Shown piece by piece: positions 22,326 through 35,300 of a stretch of DNA of 64,000 nucleotides. The DNA comes from Polytrichum commune (taxonomy: Eukaryota; Streptophyta; Polytrichopsida; Polytrichales; Polytrichaceae): assembly GCA_950295325.1 (NCBI GenBank), contig OX485809.1:37701081-37765080 (forward strand). Reading direction: 5' to 3'. The notes under the pieces are model-generated. The model was not told the DNA's origin, did not search any database, and saw nothing but the letters and a program-made list of their open reading frames with translations. The number at the start of each line of letters is the position of its first letter. Within the stretch, counting starts at the first letter, position 1. Both the position numbers and the translations under genes were made by a program.

Positions 22326-25300
22326 CTATAGGTTTGATGATATGTTTGTTTCAGTAACGCCCAATGTCTTCAATACAAATGCATATGTAAATGCAATGTC
22401 CATGAGCTTGTCGAATCTGTTCCACATAGACCACATGAATGAACGTTAAGTAGAAAAGATAGACCTTACCTAGTCTGTAAACAAGTTTCACCAAGATATA
22501 AATTGTAACTAAAAAAGTTACTATGATCTTTGCTTACCTTCCTGACTTGGAGCTGTGGCCAGCTGCCATGTCACACTTGAGAAGCAGAAGATTCTTATCG
22601 GTCTTCATCTCTCTTAGTTTCGCAACAAACTTTGTAGGCTCCCAATAAGCAACACGAGGATCTGTGTAACAAGGTGGTTGCAATTTCAGTTTGATTTTTA
22701 CCCATACTATATGTAGAACAGAAGTTGTCACTCCTTTCAAAACATAATGTTAAGGGCCTCCATAATTGACAATTAGCATATCAACCCCACAGTATATAGG
22801 CTCATCAGGAACCTTAAAACAGAGGACACGTAGAATTTTTCTTTCTTTGTTCCCTATGCAGAATTGAAAGAAGTAAAGAACCAGAAGTAGAAGAGAGGCT
22901 CCTTACCATGAAGACCTGCAGTTACTAATATATTAGGATAATCACATGAGCGAACCTGCAGAACCAAGTAACAACAATCTAATTTGGTAAGGAGTCATTT
23001 ACCCTTTCATTTATATGAATTTCCAGATACTTGTAAGAAATTATGTAACCAATAGTGTGAAATGGATGACTTTTGAAACCCACTAACTGCCAACACAGGT
23101 TAGATGCCATAGGCCCTTATACATAACTCTAATAACCACATTGCAAATCTATTACAGTTCCATATTCAAGTGCAACATAATTGACAAGCCATCTGAACCA
23201 AATATCACAATCAGATTAATATTCATCAACCAATACATATGAGGTCTATACGGTATGGAATAACTTACATTATCCACGGGCGAGTAGGACTTTATGTAGT
23301 GATAGTACTCCTCCTTGGCAGGGTTGCCCCATTCCTGCAAAAACCAGAAGTATTATAGTAAACAAGAGATAAAATTGATGAACATATGTTAATCAAAGAT
23401 TGACCTTCCAAGAAGGTTAGTTAGATGAATACCTAGCAGTATAGAAAAAAATTGAAACAAGAAAGAGAAATGAGACCAAACATACAAAACAGACACACTG
23501 ATAAACACTGTTGAATTTAAGTTCTTACTGTACATGTACAATGGATATTCTTGGCTGAAAGGCTATTAAAACTAAACAATAAAGGAGAACTGACCTGTTT
23601 GAAAATACAAGAAAAATCTACTGAATTCACAAATGACAAAAAAATCACTACAAAAATGCTCACAGGTGGTTACTACTTCAGTAAGTTCCAAGGTTCTACT
23701 TCTATCATTTCTACCATCTTCACAACTGCTATCCATCCATGTATGCATGTAAGCAAACAACTCTCAGATCTCGCATGATTATATGGTCTCTGACTTGAAC
23801 CATCATAATCCTGAGAAACAAAATCTCTGATACCATGTACCACATGCCATGCTGTTATTGGTTAAGAGTGTGAATGAATCGTATATGGCACCTTGAAAAT
23901 TAATTATTTCATCCAATAGGTGTCCAAAACTGACCATAATGTACGGTATAACATATTCAAGAAATTCTACATTCTTTGCATACATCTAGATTCAAATTAC
24001 ACATGCTCTTTTGATCATGCGTACCTCCCACTCAGCTGTTGTCAGAGGAATGGATGCATCCAACATAGTGGTCAAGACATCAACAAAGCACACTTCTGCA
24101 ATAGCAGTTGTGAATAAATCAGGCCTCATGGTCAGTACTGCACCGATCAGAAGACCACCTGCACTACGTCCTTGTATAGCAATCTTGTCCTTAGAGCCAT
24201 ATTTATTCTCCAGTAGATACTCTGCTGAGGAAATGAAGTCTGTGAAAGTATTCTTTTTACACAGTAGCTTTCCATCTTCATACCACTTGCGTCCCATCTC
24301 ACCACCTCCTCGAATATGAGCCACGGCATAAACAATTCCTCTGTCTAGCAACGACAGTCTGTAAGAAGCAAAATAAGGATCATTTGGCACCTGCAGCGTA
24401 CACCAAAATGAGTTGATCATTTGCTACTGGCCTTGCTCTCCTGTATTGGGACAAAGCCAATTCATACAATATTTGTGCAAGAACATTGAAGAATGGACAG
24501 GCTAAATTTCAAACGGCTGGAACTAGACACAATAATGGAACAATTAGTTGTGTTGCAGGAAATTCACCTCATATGAACCATAGCCAGAGAGAAGCAGAGG
24601 GTCTGTGCCATCCAATTTCACAAGGTCCTTTCTGTAAATGATGGATATTGGGATCTGCGTGCCATCATTTGCGGTAGCCCAAGGCCTCACCATCTCATAA
24701 TTGTTTATATTGAAATCTCCTAGGACCTACAGAAAGCACCGCATCCGTGTTAGGGTGGAAAAATAATGCCATAGATGCCGAGTGGAAGAGAGAAGACAAC
24801 AACAAGCTCAACATTATGTGCAGTCCCTACAAAAGGTGATTTTAAAATCCCATGAGAAGCCCATATTTAAATCCATCACAAATAAAAGACAGCTCTGAAC
24901 AATACAGGTCAAGCAGGAAGAACAAAAATCAGAGTCACATACCGGCTTCATTTTCTTCAGCACTGCTTTACCAATGTTCATGTCATAGTCATAAACAGAT
25001 TTGGGGGTCCGCAATGAACTGTAGCCGTATCGAAAAATATGTGACTCAAACTGATATTCTTCTGGCTCCAATTCATAAGTGGGCTCTGGGAATGTGATGT
25101 TCTGACCCTCTGGGAGACAAGTTATTGGAGTGCCCAAAGGAGGAAGCGCAAAGATGGTAATTTCTTGAAGTCCACCCTCACGTACAATAAGAATTAGATG
25201 GTCCCTTGAGGCTTGCAGACCCTCCAGCTTCACACTGAAAATTATCAGAAATAATTAAAAAACAACTGATGTTACCTTATGATATGGCATATTGAAGATA

Positions 25301-28300
25301 TTTTGTCAGATGTTTGGCTTCCAAGATGGTTGAAATAGCCCCAGAAATGAGAATTCCAAAGGCAAATGATTGCTTTCACAATGATTCTAAACTCCATACC
25401 TGGGTCTGTGAGGAAGCAACAAACTGAAGGCAGAAATATCATCAACTGGAGCAACCAGTAGCTCTGAATTATAAATCTCCTCACTCCTCCTTAGGAAGAA
25501 GAAGTGGTCCCCACGATGAGTGACTGTGTAGTCTTCTCCTTCAATCTTTGGTGACAAAATCTTCATGTCTCCAGCTGAACTTTGGGTGCTCAAGTAGTGA
25601 ACAAATTGGGTAACCTTTGTCCCAGAGTACACAAAAATGAACTGCTTGCTTTCTGACTTATGAAGGTCTAAGTAATATTCCTCATTTTCTTCATGATAGA
25701 GGCATTTATCTTCAGATTGGTTGGTACCTAATCGGTGCTGCCAAACCTAAAATCCACTAAACAAGCCACAGAGCAAGAGTTAAAAAGGACCCTGAGAAGA
25801 AGTAATTCAGACAAACAAAATAGAGAAAGGTAGCCATAGACATCTGCATATATCTCACAAAGATGGCCCCTTTCTTATGTAATTAACTGTCAATCAGGAA
25901 TACATTCTACCGGAAGAAGAAAAGAGACGAATCATGTCCCCAAGTGGCCTCTTCAGGTACTGCTTAGCCCCACTTTAGTCTGAATGCACATGAGATAAAT
26001 TCATTTGATGCCCCTCGATTTATGGGTGAAGTATAAGCATCAAATAAGAGCAATCACTGGTAAAGACTCAATAGGGAGAGTGAGACCAGCGTCTTTGGAC
26101 CTTGTATGGACGGTGCACTTGATCTTGAGTTACATAGTACAATGTTTCATTATCATCCGCCCACTCAATCTGTTCTGTAACCCCTGTAATGAGATCTCCC
26201 ACAGCTTGATTTGTGGCAATATCAATAACTTGAAGTATGTAAACCTCATCACCTGTGAAATCTTTGGTCACTGCAAATAGCTTGTGGTTTGGGCTAACCT
26301 GCCATACAGAAAAGCACAGTGCATATCAAGTAAGAATAAGGCCAAGGCAGGGAACAACACAGAACTGATAACTCAAAATGAGGGGTTCCATATTATTCAC
26401 CTTAAGGTCTCCAATGTGATAAAATTCATGTTCTTTTGCTTCTACATTTTCGTCCAAAAGAATCTCCTCCCTTGGTGCTTCATCACCAGTGTCCATCACT
26501 TCATCAGCATGCCCAGGACCCGCTCCAGTAACAATGGCACGCCTACAATGAACACCATACTGCTGTCCTTCCAATGTCCTTGTGTAGTAAAAGAATGGTC
26601 CTTGTCGGACTGGAACATCACAGTCTTCCTCTTTGGTTGTGCTCCGCATTTCTTTATAGAGAGTCTCTTGCAAGTCCTTCGTATCTGCAACGAAAAGCAC
26701 ATGTGGAAAGGTCAGGCTTGCTCTAGCACACATCACTGGCTTACACTTGAATCGTACATTGTTAAAAACAATGTGTAACATGAGTGATAGTAACAATCTC
26801 CTTGGGTCGATGAGCAAAAAGTGGTAAAAGAAGAATACAATGGCAGCATTTGACCAGATCAGAAACATTTTGAGTTGCACAAAAAAAGTTTCATGGCTTG
26901 GGAGGATGATGTCAGTTTCGTAGATCCCTTTCTTTGAAATATGGCACCAAAAGTTGAGCTCCATGTGAAAGTGGCATGTGATCATGTGTAAGAAGTGTGT
27001 TTCAGTGAGGAGGTTGAACCAACATCCCTTACAAATAAGATATCACCTATTCTACATACTCATCCTCATAAGATGCTCCAATTCCCAAAAAAGAAGAGAG
27101 ATGAAAATGGATAAAAGTCAAGAAAACTGGGAAGTGATCAAAGCATGTTGATGACTACCCCAAGGCCCACACTATTATTGCAAGACTGAATCTCTGATAA
27201 CTTCTTGGTGTTGCAAAGGATAATTGTAATGAAACTAAACTGGTAAAGTTCTCATATTAAAAATTGACAGGATGATTCAGAAGCCAAGTTGCTGCCACTC
27301 CCAAAATCTCATGATAACTGGAGAGTTAAGATTTGGTTTTCCCTCGTGGAAGAAGTTAACAACATATGCACAAGATTAAGGATTAAACCATACATTACAT
27401 GAATTGAGCCAATCAGACCAAAGTAAGCTCACCAGCCATAACTTCCTCCATATAATCATTTTCTTCCTTTAGATACGCCAACACATCCGGGTTTTGTCTC
27501 TCATCATCACGGATCCAGTAGTAATTGTCTTCCCTCTTGTCACCATGAAGCTCGAATACATGACTGACCTTCTTCGCCACTGGAGGCCTGGGAGTCACAA
27601 TTGTCTCTGCAAAAGTCATGGCGGCTTTTATTGTAGGATCTGCCCTACCTTGTTCCTTGCTGCTGGGCTCCCACTGAAAAAGCAGCAATTTCTGTAAATC
27701 AGCAAGCGAGATTTTGGAGCATCCTTGTACAGGACTTGCTCAAACTGCATAAGTTCTCAGTGCCCGCACAAGGCCAGAGAAGGACAAGAAATCAATAAAT
27801 AAATCCCAAGATTGAAATAGATTCTGATGGGTTTGACTCCAGCACAGGTTTGAATATATCAAGCCTTGGAAGAACATTAAACCTACACCTCCTTGCAAAT
27901 CTCTCCTGTGGGCATCCTTACACTACCTTTTCAAAAAACATTTTCTATGTGGGATAGTGAGATGGATGTGTTGCTGGAGAAATCTCCCATTGATTTGTAA
28001 GTAGACAGAAAAATGAGGATTTTCCCAGCACAGCCAAGCAATATAGATCTCACACTAAAGTGCGCTGTTCGGGACTATATCTACAGAGATCCTTTTATGT
28101 TTCAACAAATAAATAACAATTTAAGTTTGTTGCTGATATATCTGGAAGCAGCAAATAGAGGTGATTTGAGAAATCTACAGAAGTTCCTGTAGCCAACCTA
28201 CAGACTATTATTGAGACCGAATTCTGCACGACAATGCTTTGAACCTGACTTAGACAAAAGACATGCTGTGATGATAAACACGACAATCATGCCATTTCTT

Positions 28301-29618
28301 GACTCATACTTCAGTTTTACAGTACTACCAGATGGAGATTACCAAAACAGGAAGTTTAGCAATTCGTCATCTGTCATCTGTGAGCATATTCAACATTTGT
28401 GATTGCCTAGTTGTCATCGAGGTGCTGCCATGAGTATTGGCACTCCATGAATAATAGATACTTACGGTTGCCCCACAAGCAGAAATCTGTCTATGATCTG
28501 CCTTCAGGACCTGTCTTTGTTTTCTGCAGCTCCCCTGATAACAACACAATCGAGTATGAAAAACGCAGACAATAACAGCATTATTCACTGACAACACTCA
28601 AATAGTAAGGCAGTTCTCTACAATGGCAAGGCATGTATGCAACTAGGCTGTGAGCAGAGTAACGTACTTCACTAAGAAAACGCAGTTGTTCTGGTGATTG
28701 TCGGTAAAAATATGGTTTCACACCTTTTGAGCACAATCTGCAGTTGACGAAAATGAGAACGATGAGTCCACAAAATATTTTATGGCTTCGCCAAACCCAC
28801 CTCATGTCGATCAACAAATCACACAACCAGAGCAACATGTCACTTCTAGGGCTCGACTTATCTCATGTGAGTGAATATGCCTGGCCAGGGTTTAAGGTGG
28901 GAATTCATTGTCTAATAACATATTGATCAGATTGTAAAGAGCTCAAATGTACCTACAAATACACACACACACTCTCTCAGAATTACACTCTAGGTATAGC
29001 ATCATGTGACATGTCCCTAAGGCTGGCCTAATACTCAAATCTGCAATTCTGCACCAGCCAGTACGTGGCAATACAGGACACAACATTTTAGGGTTTTACC
29101 TTCACACCCCAACATCAAAAGATCCAGGAGGAAGGACTTCAACCATTTGTCCTGGCATCGAAGGATCCTTTCTCACATAAAAGAGAGTATGTAAGTACAG
29201 GTAAATTTGCATACCCGTGTTTCCGGAGACTTGTTGCCTTCTGAGCCGGCGCTCTCCAAGCAGTACACCTGCAAAAAAGAAAATCACAAGCAAGTAACTA
29301 ATTAAACTTCAATGTGAGCTGTAGCCTGGGATTGGAGATGCGTGTCTGTTATGGTTGCAACTTGACTTGACTGGATTTTTAAGCTTACAAAATTTGGCGG
29401 AGACTGACGAAATGGTGGCCCATGGCATGGATGACAGTGTGAGCACATGGAATGCTGCAATTGTCAGAAATCAGAAGGAATCACCTGCCAAATGTTCCTC
29501 GAGCTCCGGATGATGCTCCTGAGTGCAAACCTAAACAGCGTGGGTTAACTTTGAAGGCATACGCGCTTAAGTCGGTTATTGATCTTAATGAGACACTTAT
29601 ATGTGATTGAAGGCCCAT
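22326..29618 (-). CDS. oligopeptidase B-like S9 serine peptidase, 15 exons, organelle-targeted form
   Basis: Cleaves short peptides, probably after basic residues if it behaves like family S9A oligopeptidase B; the nearest plant relatives are the prolyl-oligopeptidase-family proteins. Exons (minus): 29618-29485, 29268-29215, 28737-28668, 28534-28466, 27673-27433, 26684-26401, 26298-26101, 25746-25400, 25234-24943, 24726-24568, 24390-24025, 23334-23269, 22955-22907, 22661-22538, 22416-22326. All introns are GT-AG, phases agree, total 847 codons plus stop. The beta-propeller runs from about residue 140 ([15 protein letters not shown]) to 560; the hydrolase domain is 575-847. Triad: Ser692 in GRSAGG, Asp777 in [11 protein letters not shown], His812 in AGHSSKSGR. 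The first Tyr of the usual YGYGSY is Ser (LLSGYGSYE); the oxyanion-hole Tyr remains. Residues 1-139 are extra; Met128 is a possible alternative start. Confidence 0.93.
29485..29618 (-). other. first coding exon of the peptidase: probable targeting peptide
   Basis: This exon encodes [20 protein letters not shown] and 24 more residues, rich in Ser, Arg and Gly with few acids, the profile of a chloroplast or mitochondrial presequence. It joins in phase to three further small exons and then to the peptidase exon. An upstream ATG at 29626 is out of frame and opens a 9-codon frame that overlaps the proposed start, so the start could be reached by leaky scanning. The start choice rests on frame closure over five exons, not on transcript data. 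Confidence 0.7.
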
Positions 29619-31871
29619 CCCCACATGGCTTTACCAAATAACCAAATTTTTTCCTAAAAACCGGGTAAAGCTCTTTTAGTTACAACAAAGGCACCCAGCT
29701 AATCCAGTGCACCTACAAGAACTTGCTCCAAAGATTTTCGAGTAGGTTTTAATTAAGTAGCTTTCACACATGTTTCTTGTTTTATTTACCAAGCAATGAC
29801 ATGTTGGATGGTTTTTGTCCCATCCCAAATGTCGTACCACTCATTTGTCTTACCATCGGTGTTGTGTTAATGGAGCTTAACATCTCATGTCCTCATAACT
29901 AAGACTAAAAGCAACCAATCACATGGGTCGAAGGCAACCCTAATTAATTATTAAATGCACTAGCTAGAATCAATCATGATTTAATTCAGATATGCTTAAT
30001 CATGCGTAATTAGGCTAAATGCACTTACTTGCACTAAATTGGGCTTTATTAATTTGAATGTGTATGAATACTTAGAGAAACCTAGGCCTTGTGCTCAATT
30101 AACCTTTAATACGGTTAATTACACTTAATTATATTCAATCACACTTAATTAGTTTGAATGTGCATGAATACTTTGTGAAATTAGAAGGTATTAAATAAGC
30201 ATACTATAAAATAAAACACAAATACTAGTTATATTCTAGAATGACAAAGACCCTTTCAATGGTAAGTCGAAAAAATTATAACATCAGTGCTAATGAGGGT
30301 TTTGTAATATTTTTAACTTCCAAGTTAATTACATGCTTTATTGACAATTTCACTTCGAAAATGAAATCCCAGTCATTTGCTTATTTACTCAATGGAAGTG
30401 AACATATATATTGGATTTTGGACCTTGGAGGTGAAGTGCACTCAATATGGAATTTGTGGATAAGTGACCTTCGTAGGGGGAGGTTTAACATCCCCCACGA
30501 AGGACAATCGCAATGACGGCTGATCAAATTTATAAATCCTAGTGAAGGCAATAGGCATGAAGAACAAATCTATTGACGTGGGGGACATCGGAGAAGAAAG
30601 GCATTTGGGAAGAGATGACAGGCACCCTTGCCCAAACTGTGTGGGCAGGGACGCGAATTGTTTGAGGTGTAGAGGTGGTGGTGGGCCCCATGAACGACCG
30701 TCACATTGGACAAAGCTCGTTGGGTCCCTTTAGTGTCCAACATATCCAATTGGGTTCTCCTACACCCATGAGTCTTGGACCCACAACTAAAGCCATAAAA
30801 TATTTTAATCTTCCAATAAAAGATAAGGCAAAAGCTTCCCCACCTTCTTTGGCTCCGCAATCTCTCTTTCAATTACTATTCTTTTCCTCTCACTCTCGCT
30901 TTCTCTTTGCTAGTTTCTCATTCTCCCTCTTGTTGGAGCTTTCTTTATGTTGGTGGTGGATTGTCAATACAAATTTGAGTCAGAGTTTGGGGTAGGAAGG
31001 CTCTCGGTGCAAAGGCTTTCAAGTGTGTTCCAATTTTTGGGGGTTGATGTTCTAAACCCAGTTTGCATTCTAGGAGTTTAGGAAGTAGATTACATTTGTC
31101 CGCTTATGTGCTTACATATTATTTAGAACTTGTGAATTTGTGCTTACAAATGCTTAGAGCTTCCAAATTTGACTTGGGCTTAGACCTTGGATTGGATTAA
31201 TCTTAGACATTAGGCTTAATGATTGGCTTTAGAACCAACACAAATTAGTGTAATTCTAAACAAATCACAAATCTAAATTTATGGTAGACCGAATTGTTGT
31301 CATAATAATTCCAAAGCTTTTGCAAGTTTACAGGACAACTACATATTGGTGTTGTGACTCTACTCGCTTGGAGTTGGGTTCTTTGTGGGATTTGGATTAT
31401 GTTGTGCCCCTACTTCCCTTACATTGTTATGTTTTTCTTGGCACTTTGTTTTAGAATATCATGGGATCCCTCAATTCTTAAATTTATTTGAACAAATACA
31501 AGATCAAAATATTGGGACCTGAAGTTAGACAGTGTGTATCCCACAAAGTATCCAAATTGTTATATTCATATTTTCAAAATTATTTCCATGATGTGGTTGT
31601 TTGTAGTATAGTAGCATTGATTTCCTTTACTATCATTGTCATCGCTCTTGCTCTCGCAGCCACAAGCCTCTCCTAAAGTTTGCCAACAAACATTTGCCTA
31701 CAACACTACTTGGCGTCATTCTTAGTGGAGAAAACCGCAATGGAATTTGTCTAGTGTATTGTTGCACCTGACCTCTCTCCATCTTCATGCACATCAGATA
31801 AACAAAGATCAATGTCAATTACTCGGGGGGACAAGTTGATTCATGGTTGTCCCCAAACATTGGGGGGGGGG
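29619..31871. other. intergenic region upstream of the peptidase gene
   Basis: AT-rich DNA holding the peptidase promoter (right next to 29619) and nothing else I can name. A direct repeat of about 40 bp with TTTGAATGTGTATGAATAC occurs near 30054 and again near 30150. A pyrimidine-rich stretch at 30855-30930 lies downstream of an AT-rich CATAAAATATTTT (about 30789) and could be a promoter-leader of a lost element or gene. No open frame with protein character was found. A G-run of about 17 sits at 31861-31877. Confidence 0.4.
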
Positions 31872-32316
31872 GGGGGTAAATGGCATTGAATGAGACGTTC
31901 AACACATTCGTTGTTATATTATTGTCTACAAGCAATGTGTTCATCATGTCAACTCATGGTATCCTCTCAAATACCACGGTCAGATCTTTGAACCAATATG
32001 GCAAAAACCTCTTCTTTGGATCCTTGTGTGAAGATGCCTCATAGTGTTTTTGTGACAATGTTAGGGGTAGTTGGGGGTGTTTAGACACGTTGATCTTGCA
32101 ATGCTCAGACAAAAAATTCACATAATTATGCTTCTTCTCCCATCTTGCACATGTCCACAATATTATAGTGAAATTCTCAAGCAATTCCAACATAAACTCC
32201 CTCACACCATCCTAATACGTTATTGTTGGGTTATTGTATTTCTTGGTTGTATTTGTTTTGTTAGGACATATTTTTAATGAGACATCATTGAAGTCTAGCA
32301 CAATGTGGTAATTTTA
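31872..32316 (-). pseudogene. FCP1/NIF-like HAD phosphatase domain, fossil
   Basis: Read on the minus strand across the stretch one finds, in order: HIVLDFNDVSL, matching motif I of the FCP1 homology fold (usually LDLNGVL/LDLDETL); REFMLELLENFTIILWTCAR, matching the RPF..FL...F.V.VW(S/T) segment before motif II; and NTLLVDNN with NAIYP, matching NTLLVDDS...NAIFP of motif III. The order and spacing fit plant FCP1-domain proteins. At least two in-frame stops interrupt it, motif I has lost its second catalytic Asp and motif III ends DN instead of DD, so it cannot be an active phosphatase. No introns are evident inside it. Upstream sequence to about 33.45 kb may belong to the same dead gene but is not recognisable. 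Confidence 0.6.
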
Positions 32317-35300
32317 TATTGTAGTGTCATGAGTAAGTTTACTCTCATATTTGAGGATTTTTTTCATTTATGCAAAATTTGATAACAAGTCATGGTGAGA
32401 CCTTCTTCTTGACTTCACCTTACATGATTGCATTGATCATTGCAAACTCGGTGTTGTGATCCACCATTTTGTTCTATGGTATGAATTCTCCTAGTTATTA
32501 TGTCAAAACTGAGAATGTACACAACTTACCTTGGATGTTATTCCAAGTAATGTAAAAATGGACAAATCCAATTGTCGTCAAAATTGTCACATGACATTCT
32601 TCCAAATTGTGTCCACCTCATGTTCCAAATAATCTTTCTTATGGCTATCTATCAAGTCCTTCCCTTTCTTAATAATTTCACGACATGCCACAACATCATG
32701 TTGACCACCACTTATGAACAAATGTGTATACAACAAATCATCAATACTAGATGGAGGCTTGTCTATAATTAAGTCTTAACACAATTGAGGATCAATTTAT
32801 TTTGGGGAACTCTATAACTAGGAAATCTACATTTTTGATAGGACCATGTGCAATATGGAGCCTAGAGTTTGGCATTATCACAAATTTTCCACCCACAAAT
32901 AAATTTTTTTATTTTCCAAAGGGAAACATTGTGCTAGTTCCCGCAAGATTGTTGCATTGATCTCCACACATGTGCTTTCTTTGGATGGTGTTTTCTTCTT
33001 CGATCATTTGGGTGATGGTACCACCCCCCTACATCACTACGCATTTTTGGTTTGACAACTCGTTTCTTTGCAACCCCCTCAAAATTGGTGAGCTCTACAT
33101 TGGATGCATCGCAGTCGGTGTTGATTGTTTCTTATGTTGTAATTACATCGTTTGCATTAAGGACCCCAATCAAGTGCATGTCATGAGCATTTCCATATTC
33201 TTTGCAAAGCTCATGGTTGCACTAGGCTAATGGGAATACAAATGTGATGGTGTTGACTCTCATTGTGCAAGTAATCGTTCACAACCAAGTCTAGTTCATC
33301 ATCTGCCAACTTCTTTATGTTCTTCACATCCATTCTGAAGCCATTTATAACACGGGGTCCCACCTTACAATTCAGTTGGAGCTCCACTATGGAATCATTA
33401 CGCATGCTCCATGACACTCGAGAACATTTGTGGTGTGCTCCCAATAAGAGGTAGTAGGTAGGTCAATGATTGGGGTTTTCTTTTTACACAAGAAAGCCAT
33501 ACGAGTGGGTTTGGAAGCGTTAAGGATACACATCATTCATTCTCTACAACACAAGTAGACATTGAATACCTGCCATAATGGATGAAGAAACATATTCACT
33601 CTAATGGCGGGTTCAAAGAGAAGTTGGTATCGGAAAATATTATGATATTGGCAACAATCCAATGGCTATAGATATTGGAGGATCTCCCAATATTGGGGCC
33701 CTCATCCATGTTTACATTTTGTAGGACAATGTGCAAGCTTGAGACTCCAATGTGTTTAGTGTTGCCATATTAACCCCTGAGAAGTAAAATAAAGTTCACC
33801 CTCCTAAATTAATTTGGAATGTTAGAAGTCCACTTTCAACCCAAAATACATCAATTGACATATTATTTGTTTTCATGAACTTTAAAATAATACCTCTCCA
33901 ACATCTAGAAAGGGCAGACATACTAAAAACAACTTTTCACTATGTTAACAAAGGTGATGAATTTCAAGGGTCATGCGGTTATGACTCATATTCACATACC
34001 TTTCTTTTAGATATAAACCATTTTGAGTTTCATGATTAATAATGATTAAGGCACATTCCAATTAACTAGTCACATTAGTATGTTTTATTTTTTCTATTTT
34101 TTTAACCTACAAAACTAGTGCAATACAATTTGATGATGGATGCATCATTTCCTCCAACAATGCCAATGGCTCTACATGACTCAAAATTAGTTATTAACAA
34201 AAAAATGAGACAAGAATTTTGAAAACTGTTGAAAATTCTCATTCGATATCTATTTTCATTCCCACATACCATGTAGAAAGTTTGTGATAAACATGTTCAC
34301 TACTTATGAGCCTTTCCATTTATGCATTGATTCTTGATATTAAAGACTTCCAATAAAAACAATTAACCCTTGTTCAAATGTTGCACTGGTTCCACAAAAT
34401 CTTATTAAATTATTTGTAGTTTTCTATTCAACTTTTTTTAGGAACTTTTAATAAAGAAATTTGGTGGTTACAAACTTTGTATATATATCCTCATGGCACT
34501 CTCCTATGTCCTATTGCAGTGTGGTTATTTTTTTGGTTCCTGTACATTTTTGCATATTGTGACAGTGGGCGAAAGCACTTTGGGCCTTCAAGTTTGTGAT
34601 TATATTCTTATACAAATATTTCTTGAGCATTAAGGTTAGCCAATCATCAATAAAACTATGTGTAGAGTGAAAATGTTTACCTTTCATGTGCTACTTAATA
34701 CATTTTTTCCCATACTCTCTTGTTGCAACAATCTGGGCTTGTCTCCTCCCACATCATCAAGCCAAAAAAAATACTTGAATGAATGTAAGCAATCAACAAA
34801 AGTTGGTCCTTGATCGGCAACAATGGTGGCTTGATGGTAGAAGATTGTACTAAAATGAGGTTGCAGTGGTGTGCCTTGCTACAAACAATGAAGCCCTATG
34901 CATCAAATTATGACCTTCAAGTGCATGTTGGAACATTTCATATAGTTAATTTCAAGCAATGGCATGCAATTGTCTTACAAAGAACTAATCACCTAAAGCC
35001 AAGAAGTATCGGAAGATCTTGCGATACATGAAAACCATATTGGGGCCTATATCACAAGATTTGCCGATACTAGGGCTTACTATAATGACAATCTCAAACA
35101 TCGCCATCACGAAGTTAATCCCTCCGAAAGCCAACAGAGCGTTCCAAGTGCTATTAGAATGTCCACCTTGATTTTAAAACCTTGGACTCTTGAACTTGGT
35201 TGGAAGGGTTTATATTTGTAGCAAAATATCCCATCTTCTTGGCTCAACTTTCAAGACCATATTTGGATTCCAAAAGACGCAAAGTTTTGTTGTTATTCAT

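Noticed and set aside
23992-24420. Peptidase catalytic exon as an isolated intact gene
   Set aside because: It is exon 11 of the 15-exon gene; the frame beyond 24025 and 24390 is intron read-through.
29102-29293. A separate small protein starting at 29293
   Set aside because: The region is crossed by the 54-nt second exon in another frame with good splice sites; the 63-codon frame itself runs through intron sequence.
31861-31877. Poly-G run as a functional G-quadruplex
   Set aside because: A single run of about 17 G; similar G or C runs occur near 2970, 17581 and 63965 and may simply be slippage or assembly noise.
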